Positions 25,835 through 34,578 of a DNA stretch of 64,000 bases are shown in pieces (within the stretch, counting starts at the first letter, position 1; each line of letters opens with the position of its first letter). Under the pieces are notes generated by a model. That model had not been told where the DNA came from. It made no database searches and was given only the letters and a program-made list of their open reading frames with translations. The stretch spans positions 310,001 through 374,000 of the forward strand of contig NZ_JBAKFF010000001.1 in assembly GCF_040838345.1 (NCBI RefSeq), read 5' to 3'. This DNA comes from Spiribacter sp. 1M189 (GTDB taxonomy: Bacteria > Pseudomonadota > Gammaproteobacteria > Nitrococcales > Nitrococcaceae). Made by a program: the position numbers and the translations under genes.

Positions 25835-26838
25835 CAGTCGCTGTCCTCGTCATCGCCGAACAGTGTGGCCAGCGGGCGGGCCTGCAGACCCTGTTCATTG
25901 AGGTAGCGCACCAGTTCATCCGCGCGGCCATGCGTGGTGAGGACCTGGCGGGCGCCGGTGTCGCGGATGGTCTGCAGCAGGCCGGGCCAGTCGACATGGT
26001 CGGAGATCACGAAACCCCGATCATGACCGCGCCGCCGGCGGTTGCCACGGATTCGCATCCAGCCGGACGCGAATCCGGTCACCGGCTTGCGGAAACGCCG
26101 CATCCAGGTGGAACCGGCTGCACTGGGCGGTGCGATGACCAGGCTGCTGCCATAGTCCTCGTCCTTCGCGGCCTCGCTGACCATGCGGGTGGGTGGCAGT
26201 TCCACGCCGGCATCCCGATAATCCTGGGTGAGCGGGGCAACCGCCCCGTGCAGGTAGATCGGGCCGGGATGTTCCGCCGGCAGCGCCGCCAGCAGCCGCT
26301 GGGCCTTGCCGAGGGCATAGGAGAAGAGCATCGTGGTGCGGCGCTCACTGGCGTTCCGCTGCCACCAGGCGTGGATGTCGGCGGCCACCGACTCCACCGC
26401 CGGCCAGCGGTAGACCGGCAGGGCAAAGGTGGCCTCGGTGATGAAAGTATCGCAGGCAAGGGGCTCAAACGGCGCGCAGGTGGGGTCGGCGTCGCGCTTG
26501 TAGTCGCCCGAGGCGACCCAGACTTCCCCGCGGTATTCGACGCGGATCTGTGCCGAGCCGAGAATATGGCCGGCGGGGTGCAGGCTGACCGCCACCGGAC
26601 CGAACTGCACGGGGACGCCGTAGTCCACACCGTGGATGACTCCCCTTGGTCCCAGGCGTCGGCGCAACAGGCCCAGCCCCGGGCTGGCGGCCCAGTACTG
26701 TTCGCTGCCAGCACGGGCATGGTCGGCGTGGGCATGGGTGATCACGGCGCGGGACACCGGGCGCCAGGGATCGATGTAGAAATCGCCGGCGGCACAGTAA
26801 AGACCCTTGCCCGTCGGCTGTATGAGCGGCGACGACAT
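25834..26838 (-). CDS. Ligase-associated DNA damage response exonuclease (metallo-beta-lactamase fold)
   Basis: 334-residue beta-CASP/SNM1-like nuclease. The zinc motif HAHADH is at 35-40, followed by GHILGSAQIRVEY and SGDYKRDADPT, then the beta-CASP insertion and a C-terminal YTTHGRADELV-like end. First gene of the repair operon (exonuclease, ligase, helicase, PdeM). A divergent SDR gene begins 35 bases away, so promoters for both must sit in that short gap. Confidence 0.92.
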   Translation of the reverse strand: MSSPLIQPTGKGLYCAAGDFYIDPWRPVSRAVITHAHADHARAGSEQYWAASPGLGLLRRRLGPRGVIHGVDYGVPVQFGPVAVSLHPAGHILGSAQIRVEYRGEVWVASGDYKRDADPTCAPFEPLACDTFITEATFALPVYRWPAVESVAADIHAWWQRNASERRTTMLFSYALGKAQRLLAALPAEHPGPIYLHGAVAPLTQDYRDAGVELPPTRMVSEAAKDEDYGSSLVIAPPSAAGSTWMRRFRKPVTGFASGWMRIRGNRRRRGHDRGFVISDHVDWPGLLQTIRDTGARQVLTTHGRADELVRYLNEQGLQARPLATLFGDDEDSD

Positions 26839-26873
26839 AAAGCCTATTGTAGCGCGGCTTGAGGAGTGTATTG

Positions 26874-27641
26874 ATGGACACGCTGAATGCCGAATCCACC
26901 GCGCTGGTCGTGGGGGCCAGTGGCGGTATCGGTCATGCCTTTGTGCGCCGGTTGCTGGCCGAGAGTCGGGTCAGGCGGGTCTGGGCGGCCACCCGCTCGC
27001 CGCGCAGTCCCGACCTGATGGCCCTCGGGGAGGCCTACGGCGATCGCCTGGCGCCCGTGGTGGTGGATATCCTCGACGAGCAGAGCATCGCCGATCTCGC
27101 GCGGCACATCGGCGGGCGCGATCCGCGGCTCCACCTGCTGATTAACGCGTTCGGGTTCCTGCATGACCGCGAGGCGGACATCTGGCCCGAAAAGCGCCTC
27201 GAGGACATCACGCCGGAGGCCATGCTGCGCAACTACCGCGTTAATACGCTGGCACCGGCGCTGATCGCACGACACTTCCTTCCGCTGCTTAACCACCGGG
27301 AGAGGGCCGTGTTCGCCAGTCTCTCGGCCCGGGTGGGCAGCATCGGCGATAACCGGCTGGGCGGCTGGTACAGCTACCGCACCAGCAAGGCCGCCCAGAA
27401 TATGTTCACCCGCGGACTGGCGATCGAGTGTGGTCGCCGTGCCAAGCGGGTGATCTGTCTCGCCCTGCACCCCGGCACCACCGACACTGGCCTGTCCGAG
27501 CCGTTCCAGGGACGTGTGCCGGAGGACAAGCTGTTCAGCCCGGACTTTGCCGCCGGCAAACTCCTCGAGCGCATCGACGCCGCCAGCGCGGAAGATTCGG
27601 GCGGATTTTTCGCCTGGGACGGCGCGCCGATTCCCTGGTGA
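26874..27641 (+). CDS. SDR-family NAD(P)-dependent oxidoreductase (C-factor-like)
   Basis: 255-residue classical short-chain dehydrogenase. Cofactor motif GASGGIG at 14-20, catalytic Ser 149 or 151, Tyr168 and Lys172 (YRTSK). The closest pattern is the CsgA/C-factor-like subgroup; substrate unknown. ATG at 26874 with GAGGAG upstream; five in-frame codons earlier there is a weaker start. Convergent with the M20 peptidase, 11 bases apart. Confidence 0.88.
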   Translation: MDTLNAESTALVVGASGGIGHAFVRRLLAESRVRRVWAATRSPRSPDLMALGEAYGDRLAPVVVDILDEQSIADLARHIGGRDPRLHLLINAFGFLHDREADIWPEKRLEDITPEAMLRNYRVNTLAPALIARHFLPLLNHRERAVFASLSARVGSIGDNRLGGWYSYRTSKAAQNMFTRGLAIECGRRAKRVICLALHPGTTDTGLSEPFQGRVPEDKLFSPDFAAGKLLERIDAASAEDSGGFFAWDGAPIPW

Positions 27642-27652
27642 GGCCTGCCGGG

Positions 27653-29074
27653 TCAGGCGGCACTGGATTGTGCCGCCAGTGCCTCGGCAACCACACCGCA
27701 TAGGCGCTGGGCCATGGGCAGGTGGAGGAATTCGTTCGGGCCATGGGCGTTGGAACCGGGGCCGAGCACACCGGTGACGAGGAAACGGGCTGCCGGGAAC
27801 TGCTCGCCGAGCAGGTTCATGAGCGGAATGCTGCCGCCTTCGCCCATGAACACGGCGGGCTTGCCGAACCAGTGTTCTGATCCGCGGGCGAGACTGTCAC
27901 CGAGCCAGCCGGCGAATGCCGGCGCATTCCATCCGTTGGCGCCACCGGCCGCCCGGTAATGGACCTCCGCACCCTGCGGTGGCTCGCGTGTGAGTGCCTC
28001 GGCCACCGCCCGTCCGGCGATATCGCTGTCCACGGTTGGTGGCAGGCGTAGCGACAGTCTCAACGTGGTCTCCGGCCGGAGGACATTGCCCGCCTCGCTG
28101 CTCTCCGGCAGACCGCTGGCGCCGATCACTTCCAGCGCCGGCCGCCAGGTGCGGTTGAGAATGAGTGTCTCGGTATCCGCGCTGTTGGCACGGGTGCCAC
28201 CCGCCAGGGGGAATTTCCCGGCCAGCGCGTCACCCACGATGCCGGCTGCCAGCGCGGCCTGATCCCGACGTTCGTCCGGTATGTCGGCCTGCAGGGCCGG
28301 GAGGCGGATATCCCCGGTCGCCGAATCCTCGAGGCGCTCCAGCAGTGCCCGGGCGATCCGGAAGCTCGACGGCACGACGCCGCCGGCGTCGCCGGAGTGC
28401 ACGCCCTGGTCCAGCACCCGGACGGTCAGGTCGCCAGCGGCCATGCCCCTCAGCGAGGTGGTCACCCAGAGCTGATCATAGTTGGCGCAGCCGGAATCGA
28501 GGCAGACCACCAGGCCCGGTTCGCCGATGCGCCCGGCGAGATGCACCAGATAGGCGGGGAGGTCGGGGCTGCCGCTTTCCTCGGCACATTCGATGAGCAA
28601 CATGCAACGCGGGTGGGGGACGCCCTGTTCGTGCAGGAGACGCACCGCCTCGAGCGAGGAGAACAGGGCGTAGCCATCGTCGGCCGCACCGCGCCCGTAG
28701 AGACGGTCGTCCGCGATCACGGGCTGCCATGGGCCCTTGTCGGCGTCCCAGCCGCTGGCCTCGGGCTGCTTGTCGAGATGCCCATAGAGCAGGGTCTCGC
28801 CGGCACCGGTGCCGGGAATATCCACCCACAACACAGGGGTCCGCCCGGGGAGGCGGATCACCTCGATCCCGCTACCGGGAGGTGCATGGCGTCGACACCA
28901 TTCCTCGGCGAGGGCGACGGCTTCGTCAATGTGGCCATTGCGCGCCCAGTCGGGGTCGAAGGCCGGTGACTTCGCCGGGATTCGGATGAACTCCTGTAGC
29001 GCCGGGAGGATGTTGTCCTGCCAGTCGGATTCGACCATCTCCCGCGCCATGGCGGGGTTGAATTCATGGGCCAT
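27653..29074 (-). CDS. M20-family metallopeptidase (dipeptidase/carboxypeptidase)
   Basis: 473-residue dinuclear zinc hydrolase. Metal ligands in order: LLYGHLDKQPE (His and catalytic Asp, about 95-105), RGAADDGYA (bridging Asp), ECAEESGSPD (catalytic and ligand Glu), CLDSGCAN, and NAHGPNEFL near the C-terminus. Resembles carnosinase/CNDP-type dipeptidases. No signal peptide, so cytosolic. The dimerisation lid domain lies at about 210-380. Confidence 0.9.
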   Translation of the reverse strand: MAHEFNPAMAREMVESDWQDNILPALQEFIRIPAKSPAFDPDWARNGHIDEAVALAEEWCRRHAPPGSGIEVIRLPGRTPVLWVDIPGTGAGETLLYGHLDKQPEASGWDADKGPWQPVIADDRLYGRGAADDGYALFSSLEAVRLLHEQGVPHPRCMLLIECAEESGSPDLPAYLVHLAGRIGEPGLVVCLDSGCANYDQLWVTTSLRGMAAGDLTVRVLDQGVHSGDAGGVVPSSFRIARALLERLEDSATGDIRLPALQADIPDERRDQAALAAGIVGDALAGKFPLAGGTRANSADTETLILNRTWRPALEVIGASGLPESSEAGNVLRPETTLRLSLRLPPTVDSDIAGRAVAEALTREPPQGAEVHYRAAGGANGWNAPAFAGWLGDSLARGSEHWFGKPAVFMGEGGSIPLMNLLGEQFPAARFLVTGVLGPGSNAHGPNEFLHLPMAQRLCGVVAEALAAQSSAA

Positions 29075-29125
29075 GGGGCCTCCGCTTGCTCTTTCAGGCT
29101 GTCTCGACAGGGTATCGGTCTGTCG

Positions 29126-30916
29126 CTAGAGCGGCCAGACCCGCGGGATGATCAGCAGGGCGAGGGTCATTACGATCAGGTTCAGCGGCAGGCCAAAGCG
29201 GAGGTAGTCGGTAAAGCGGTAGGCGCCCGGGCCGAACACCATCAGGTTGGTCTGGTAGCCGATGGGCGTGGCGAAGGCGGCCGAGGCGGCGATCATGATG
29301 GCGATCACGAAGGGCGTCGCGGAGACACCGAGCGACTCCGCGGCGGCCATGGCCACCGGGAAAATCAGCACGGCGGCGGCGTTGTTGGTGATGAGCTCGG
29401 TGGCCACCAGTGTCAGCAGATAAATGGCTGCCAGGGTGAGCAGTGGCCGATCGGCTGTCATGGCCATCACCTGGCTGCTGATCGCCACGGCAGCGCCGCT
29501 GTTATCCATGGCCTGGCCGATGCCCAGCGCCGCGCCGATCACCAGCAGGACATTCCAGTTGATATTGCGGATGGCTTCGCCCAGATCCATGCAGCGCGTG
29601 ACGATCAGTGCAATGGCGGCCAGCAGGGCGGCATTGAGCATGCTCACCCAGGGCGTGGTCGCGAGTCCGACCATACCGATGAGAATGGGTAGCGCCAGCC
29701 AGGCCTTTTCGTGCTGTGGCGGGGCCGAATCCTCCACGCCGCTGACCAGATAGAAGTCACGGGCATCGCGCTGGCGCTCCAGAAAGCTGGGATGCGTCTC
29801 CAGCAGCAGCGTGTCGCCCGGGCGCAGGACGATATCGCCGATCTTGCCGGGTAACTGGCGGCCGCCGCGGGCAACGGCGATCACCGCCGCCTGGTAGCGC
29901 TCACGGAAACGGCCGGCGCGAATGCTGCGGCCGACAAGGGGGCAGGCCTCCGAGACAACCGCCTCCACGAGGCAGCGCTCGCGACGCGGCTCTTCCAGGT
30001 CTTCCACTGCATCGGTGGCCGGCTTCAGCCCGCGCATCTTGTGCAGGTCGACCACCGATTCCAGTACGCCAACGAACACCAGCCGGTCGCTGCCTTGGAG
30101 CTGCTCGGTGGGTCCCACCGCCGGTATAACGCGACCCCTGCGCTCAATCTCGGCAAGAAAAAGCCCGGGCAGATGGCGCAGCCCAGCCTCCTCAATGCTC
30201 TTGCCTACCAGGGGCCCTTCCGCCGTGACCTCGATCTCCACCGTATAGCGCTTCGGGTCGAGGCGGTCCGCGGTGGCGTCACGTCGATCCGGCAATAGCC
30301 AGGGCGAGGCGATCAGCAGGTAGGCCAGACCGGCCAGGGTAACCGGCACGCCAACCCAGGCCAGATCAAACAGCGCAAGACCTGGTGCCGCGTTCTGTGT
30401 GCGCAGGAGGTCATTGACGATCAGGTTCGTGCTGGTCCCGATCAGGGTGCAGGTGCCGCCCAGAATGGCCGCGTAGCTGAGCGGGAGGTAAAGCCGCGAG
30501 GCCGGCAGTTGCAGCCGTCGCGCCAGATCGTCCACCACCGGCAGAAACAGGGCGACAATGGGGGTGTTGTTGAGAAAGGCACTTAGGCCAGCTACGGGCG
30601 TAAGTAGCCGCCACTGTGCCGAGCGCAGACCCTCCGCGCGGCCAATGAGGGGGTTCGCGATCAGCGCCACTGCGCCGGTGCGGGTAAGCCCGGCTGCCAC
30701 CACGAACAGCAGTCCGACGGTGATCAGGCCGCTGCTGCCGAAACCTTGCGCCGCCGCGGCCGGCGTCAGCAGTTGCTCAGTGCCACTGATCGCGGTGGCG
30801 GTGATCAGCACCGCGAGTCCGCTGAAAAGGATCCCCACCGGTGAGGCCCGGCCACTCACCAGTCCGCCCAGCACCGATAGCACGACGGCGATCGTCAGCC
30901 AGCCTTCCCAACCCAT
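29126..30916 (-). CDS. SLC13-family (DASS/ArsB-NhaD superfamily) permease with two TrkA-C domains
   Basis: 596-residue transporter: five or six N-terminal membrane helices (about 5-195), two cytosolic RCK_C/TrkA-C domains (about 205-370), and a second membrane half (about 385-595) with the AMDNSGAAVAI and NNAAAVL motifs. Homologues move sulfate, dicarboxylates or other anions with sodium. The ATG at 30916 is chosen because AAGGGAG lies eight bases upstream; the GTG at 30925 would overlap that site. Follows the BtuF-like gene by 21 bases on the same strand. Confidence 0.87.
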   Translation of the reverse strand: MGWEGWLTIAVVLSVLGGLVSGRASPVGILFSGLAVLITATAISGTEQLLTPAAAAQGFGSSGLITVGLLFVVAAGLTRTGAVALIANPLIGRAEGLRSAQWRLLTPVAGLSAFLNNTPIVALFLPVVDDLARRLQLPASRLYLPLSYAAILGGTCTLIGTSTNLIVNDLLRTQNAAPGLALFDLAWVGVPVTLAGLAYLLIASPWLLPDRRDATADRLDPKRYTVEIEVTAEGPLVGKSIEEAGLRHLPGLFLAEIERRGRVIPAVGPTEQLQGSDRLVFVGVLESVVDLHKMRGLKPATDAVEDLEEPRRERCLVEAVVSEACPLVGRSIRAGRFRERYQAAVIAVARGGRQLPGKIGDIVLRPGDTLLLETHPSFLERQRDARDFYLVSGVEDSAPPQHEKAWLALPILIGMVGLATTPWVSMLNAALLAAIALIVTRCMDLGEAIRNINWNVLLVIGAALGIGQAMDNSGAAVAISSQVMAMTADRPLLTLAAIYLLTLVATELITNNAAAVLIFPVAMAAAESLGVSATPFVIAIMIAASAAFATPIGYQTNLMVFGPGAYRFTDYLRFGLPLNLIVMTLALLIIPRVWPL

Positions 30917-30937
30917 CGCTACCACTCCCTTGCCGGC

Positions 30938-31858
30938 TCAGGCCGCTTCCCCGAGCTCTTCGCGGCGGGCCTGACGCCAGTATCCCGGCGCCGGATCCGG
31001 CTGGCCATTGCCGAGAATGTGGGCCATGAGCTCCAGCCCGGTGAAGGCCGCTGGGCCGGGGCGGCTGAAAAAGCGGTTACCGTCGACCAGGTAAATCGCA
31101 TGATTCCGCACGGCCACCAGCTCGTTCCAGCCAGGCCGTGAGCGCATCGATCTCAGACCACGGGCGGCGCCGGCCAGGGACTGTCCGCAGGGAAGCATGA
31201 CGATGATTTCGGGGTCGAATCGCCGTACCGTGTTCCAGTCAACCACGACGGAGTGATCGCCCGGCGCACTCAGCGACTCACCACCGGCAGTAACGACCAT
31301 ATCGGGAATCCAGTGGCCGCCCACGAACAGCGGATCGGGCCATTCAACGGTCAGCACCCGCCTTGACGGCGCTCGATGACGGCGTACGGCCTCACGGCGC
31401 CGATCCAGCGTGTCGATCAGCGTGCTGCCGGTATCCGCAACACCCGCTGCCTCGGCCACCCGCCGGATGTCATGGATCAGGCCGTCCAGATCCCGTCCGT
31501 CCAGGGCCAGTACCTCGGCGTCGCCGATGGCCTCGGCGGTGAGGCTGCCGGGTGTTGCGGCACAGACATCACATAGTGACTGAGAGAGGATGAGTTGCGG
31601 GTCCAGCTCGCGGAGTGCCGCCTGATCGGCTTGGAACAGGGGCGCCCCCGATGCCAGGCGATCACGTACCTCTCGGTCAATCGCGGCCGGTTCGGTTTCC
31701 TGCGGGTCAAGAGCGGCCAGACTGACCCGTCGTCGATCCATGACCGAGGCCGGTTGATCGCATTCCGCGGAGATGCCGACCAGGCGGTCTTCGAGACCCA
31801 GGGCCGAGACGATCTCGGTGGCGCCGGGCAGAAGAGAGACGATTCGGTCTGGCTGCAT
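30938..31858 (-). CDS. Cobalamin/corrinoid-binding BtuF-like protein without signal peptide
   Basis: 306 residues of the helical-backbone substrate-binding fold (BtuF/FecB type): RIVSLLPGATEIVSALG at the N-terminus, LILSQSLCDVCA in the first lobe, and RPGPAAFTGLE near the end. The sequence starts directly with the mature fold, so no export signal is seen; the protein is either cytosolic or exported in another way. No BtuC/BtuD genes are near. It may act as a cytosolic corrinoid or metal-chelate binder; annotation as ABC uptake component is uncertain. Confidence 0.75.
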   Translation of the reverse strand: MQPDRIVSLLPGATEIVSALGLEDRLVGISAECDQPASVMDRRRVSLAALDPQETEPAAIDREVRDRLASGAPLFQADQAALRELDPQLILSQSLCDVCAATPGSLTAEAIGDAEVLALDGRDLDGLIHDIRRVAEAAGVADTGSTLIDTLDRRREAVRRHRAPSRRVLTVEWPDPLFVGGHWIPDMVVTAGGESLSAPGDHSVVVDWNTVRRFDPEIIVMLPCGQSLAGAARGLRSMRSRPGWNELVAVRNHAIYLVDGNRFFSRPGPAAFTGLELMAHILGNGQPDPAPGYWRQARREELGEAA

Positions 31859-31873
31859 GGGAAGGAGGAGGAT

Positions 31874-32056
31874 CTAGCGGCGCCGCCGCTGAGCCTCGTG
31901 GTGGCTATCGATCCATGCCTGCTTTTTGAGATGCGACTGAAGTTCGCGTCGCAGCTGCTCTTCGAAGGCACGCGCTTCCAGTTCGCTATCCACTTGGGCG
32001 CGAAGCGCATTCAGTGCCTCACGGCTCATTTCCGCAAGTTTGATTTCTCGCTCCAC
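31874..32056 (-). CDS. Small charged helical protein, unknown function
   Basis: 60 residues, predicted fully helical and rich in Glu, Arg and Gln (EREIKLAEMSREAL..., ending QRRRR). GTG start; no strong ribosome-binding site. It is 30 bases downstream of the ProQ-like gene and 15 bases upstream of the BtuF-like gene, all on the same strand, which is the main support. It could be a translated companion of the RNA chaperone or spurious. Confidence 0.45.
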   Translation of the reverse strand: MEREIKLAEMSREALNALRAQVDSELEARAFEEQLRRELQSHLKKQAWIDSHHEAQRRRR

Positions 32057-32086
32057 TTATCTGCTCTCGTCGCTGATGGCGATGGT

Positions 32087-32533
32087 CTATTGATTGAATC
32101 GATCGGCGAGCTGCTGGAGCTTCTCCCGCCGGCGCTGCTCCGCCGCCTCCTCGGCTCGCAACCGCCGGCGCTCTGCTGCTCTCGCCTTCTGCTCGTTGCG
32201 TTGCTCGCGGGCCCGCGCAATGGCCTGTTCGGTCACCGCTTCGATCGTTTCACCGGCGAGGTTGATCCGTTCGTGACCGGCGATGATGGCGTTCAGATAG
32301 GCCGGTGAGCGGGTATATCGCGCCAGCGCCTGGCGGATCAGCCAGGTCGGAATATCGCTCGCCTGATCGCCGTCGTCCAGTGACTTGCGGATATCCTTCT
32401 CGATGCCGATCGCCAATGGTCTCACGTCATCACGCCTGGCGGTGAAACAGGCCGGAAACCGCTTGATCAGTTCATCGATAAACGCCCGCGTGCGCTCGGC
32501 ACGACGGCGTCGCTGATTGGCTGTGTTAGACAT
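32087..32533 (-). CDS. ProQ/FinO-domain RNA chaperone
   Basis: 148-residue protein with the FinO/ProQ RNA-binding domain (about 15-105): RRDDVRPLAIGIEKDI and YLNAIIAGHERINLAGE are the family hallmarks. A basic, Arg/Glu-rich helical tail follows (about 108-148); the C-terminal Tudor-like domain of E. coli ProQ is absent. ATG at 32533 is chosen as the longer frame adds residues unlike the family. Expected to bind structured 3' ends of mRNAs and small RNAs. Confidence 0.88.
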   Translation of the reverse strand: MSNTANQRRRRAERTRAFIDELIKRFPACFTARRDDVRPLAIGIEKDIRKSLDDGDQASDIPTWLIRQALARYTRSPAYLNAIIAGHERINLAGETIEAVTEQAIARAREQRNEQKARAAERRRLRAEEAAEQRRREKLQQLADRFNQ

Positions 32534-32664
32534 GGCTAGAGGCCGGTTACTCCGGATTCGATCTGTCATTCCGGAGCATACGCCATACGCGCACGGGTCA
32601 ACAGACCGCCAGTCGGGTTGTATGATGCCAGGATGTGAGAACAATTGCCGTTGGGGTAGAACCG

Positions 32665-33084
32665 ATGAGCGCAGACACCGTGATCCCGAAAAACCAGCTT
32701 CTGAAGATTCTCGAAGACAGCCCGTTCGAGCATCTATCCAGCAGCGTCCATGTCATGGACAACCAGCGGGGCAGCGGACACGAGCTCGCTGGCGTGTCGT
32801 TGTACTCCAACGCCCGCGGCTGGATGGCTCAGGTCAACTGGCGGGCGGTCGTCGAGGCCGATGAAATCACCCTGCGCGTGGGCGATGGTGACAGCGGCGA
32901 GCGCGCTTATGAGCTGCGTGACGAACACCACACACGGCTGGCGGTGGGTGACGAAGGGGGCGACCCGGTCAGTGCCGACGAGGTCTCGGCACTGGTGGCG
33001 CAGTCGCCGCTGGCGAAGAGTTGGGAAGAGGATGTCGTGGGCGTGCTCAAGGAGACCCGAGAGCGCCAGGCGACGCTTCACTGA
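32665..33084 (+). CDS. Conserved hypothetical protein, 139 residues
   Basis: A soluble, acidic protein that I do not recognise. It has alternating strands in the middle (SLYSNARGWMAQVNW, EITLRVGD) and a C-terminal helix (LAKSWEEDVVGVLKETRE). No cysteines, signal peptide or membrane segment. ATG at 32665 follows a GGGGTAG sequence. It precedes the UDG-family gene by one base, so the two are co-translated, but no functional link can be read. Confidence 0.7.
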   Translation: MSADTVIPKNQLLKILEDSPFEHLSSSVHVMDNQRGSGHELAGVSLYSNARGWMAQVNWRAVVEADEITLRVGDGDSGERAYELRDEHHTRLAVGDEGGDPVSADEVSALVAQSPLAKSWEEDVVGVLKETRERQATLH

Positions 33085-33085
33085 C

Positions 33086-33766
33086 ATGCGCCATCTACCG
33101 GCTGGGCTGCTGGATCGGTTCCGGGAGGCGGCCCGGGATCTCCCACAGCGGGATGATTCCGTCTATGCCCGAGCCGGCCGCGATCCCTGCGATCCGGTTT
33201 TTGGCCTGGGACCCAGGGATGCCGGGATCGCCTTTTTCGGGCGTGATCCGGGTCGGGACGAGGTGCATGTCGGCGTCCCTTTCATTGGCGCCGGAGGCCG
33301 CCAGGTCCGGCGGGTTCTGTACCGGCGCCATCATCACGGCGAGATGGTCGATACCGATGATGCCCTCAGGGCCGGTGAGGGCTATTTCTGGGCCAATACT
33401 GTGCCGTACAAGCCGGTGGGTAACCGGGCCTGGTCCATGCGCGTCAAACGGCAGTTCCAGCCGCTGGTGGCGGAGGTGTTGCTCCGCCTTTGGGAAGGCC
33501 GCCATATCATCAGTCTCGGTCGCGAGGCGTTTTTCTGGTTCGGGATCGGCCAGGGTCGCGAGGTGCGCCAGCATCTCGAGTATCACTGGCAAAGCCCGAA
33601 TCGGTTTGAGACCTCGCTGAGCGTCGATTTTGCCGGTCCCGCGGGAATGGCCCGCACCCTCGAGATCCATCCGCTGCCGCATCCCTCGCCATTAAACGCG
33701 ACCTGGTTCAAACGCTTCCCCGGACTGCTCGCGCAGCGTCTCGAGACGCTGGAGGAGCACTCGTGA
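33086..33766 (+). CDS. Uracil-DNA glycosylase superfamily protein
   Basis: 226 residues. Motif 1 region is FFGRDPGRDEVHVGVPFIG, resembling GEAPGxxED of family 4/5 UDGs with variation (Arg-Asp in place of Glu-Ala); motif 2 is HPLPHPSPLNATW, resembling HPSPxN. Family 4 Fe-S cysteines are not present. The protein would remove uracil or another damaged base, but divergence in motif 1 makes substrate uncertain. GTGA overlap with the creatininase-family gene downstream. Confidence 0.8.
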   Translation: MRHLPAGLLDRFREAARDLPQRDDSVYARAGRDPCDPVFGLGPRDAGIAFFGRDPGRDEVHVGVPFIGAGGRQVRRVLYRRHHHGEMVDTDDALRAGEGYFWANTVPYKPVGNRAWSMRVKRQFQPLVAEVLLRLWEGRHIISLGREAFFWFGIGQGREVRQHLEYHWQSPNRFETSLSVDFAGPAGMARTLEIHPLPHPSPLNATWFKRFPGLLAQRLETLEEHS

Positions 33767-34578
33767 GCGTTCACTACTGGGCGGAGCTCAACAGCGCTGG
33801 CGTGGCGGACTATCAGTCATCGGAGTCAGTCGCCATGCTGCCCCTGGGCGCGGTGGAGCAGCACGGTCCGCATCTGCCGCTGAACACGGATACTCGGATC
33901 GCACAGGGCCTGGCCGAGGAGGCCATGAAGCGCTATCGGTCAGGATGTCCGCTGCTGTGCCTGCCCGCGCTGAGTATCGGCCAGGGTATTGAGCATATCG
34001 CGCATTGCGGGACGCTGGCGCTTGAGCCGGCCACCTTCGAGGCGGTCCTCTATGATCTCGGCGCGTCGGTGGCCCGCGCTGGGCTACGGCGGCTGGTCCT
34101 CCTCTCCGCCCACGGTGGCAATCTGGCTGCCGTTGATACGGCGGCCCTGCGGTTGCGTCGTGATTTCGGTCTGCTCGTGGTCAAGGCCTGTTATTTCGAC
34201 TTCCCGCCCCTCGCGGGCGCCATACCGGAGCGTGAGCTCCGCGAGGGGCTGCACGGCGGTGCCCTGGAAACGGCCTTGATGATGCATTTCGACCCGGCGC
34301 AGGTGGATATCGAGCGACTCGATCATCACCCGTCGATCGAGTTTGATGCGCTGGCCGACAATCATTGGCTGGGCGCCGAGACACGGGCGGCACGATTCGC
34401 CTGGCTGGCGGACGATCTCAATCCCTCAGGGGTCTGCGGGGACAGCCGGCTTGCCACGGCGGCCCTGGGCGCTCGTCTTGCGGCGCATTATGGGGGGATC
34501 CTGGCCGCTGTGATCGAAGAGGCCGCTGGCTTTCCGCTCGACCGGCTCAAGTCGCCGGGGGCGGATCCTCAGCGCTGA
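33763..34578 (+). CDS. Creatininase-family amidohydrolase (possible FAPy deformylase-like)
   Basis: 271-residue metal-dependent amidohydrolase. Metal ligands expected for the fold are present: E32, H34, D43 (VEQHGPHLPLNTD), H117 (LLSAHGGN), and E169 (HGGALET). The family includes creatininase, MftE and archaeal ArfB, which deformylates the formylamino-pyrimidine derived from GTP. Immediate convergence with a GTP cyclohydrolase II gene (10-base overlap) makes an ArfB-like or related role on a GTP-derived pyrimidine attractive, but this is inference. GTG start coupled to the UDG-family stop. Confidence 0.85.
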   Translation: MSVHYWAELNSAGVADYQSSESVAMLPLGAVEQHGPHLPLNTDTRIAQGLAEEAMKRYRSGCPLLCLPALSIGQGIEHIAHCGTLALEPATFEAVLYDLGASVARAGLRRLVLLSAHGGNLAAVDTAALRLRRDFGLLVVKACYFDFPPLAGAIPERELREGLHGGALETALMMHFDPAQVDIERLDHHPSIEFDALADNHWLGAETRAARFAWLADDLNPSGVCGDSRLATAALGARLAAHYGGILAAVIEEAAGFPLDRLKSPGADPQR

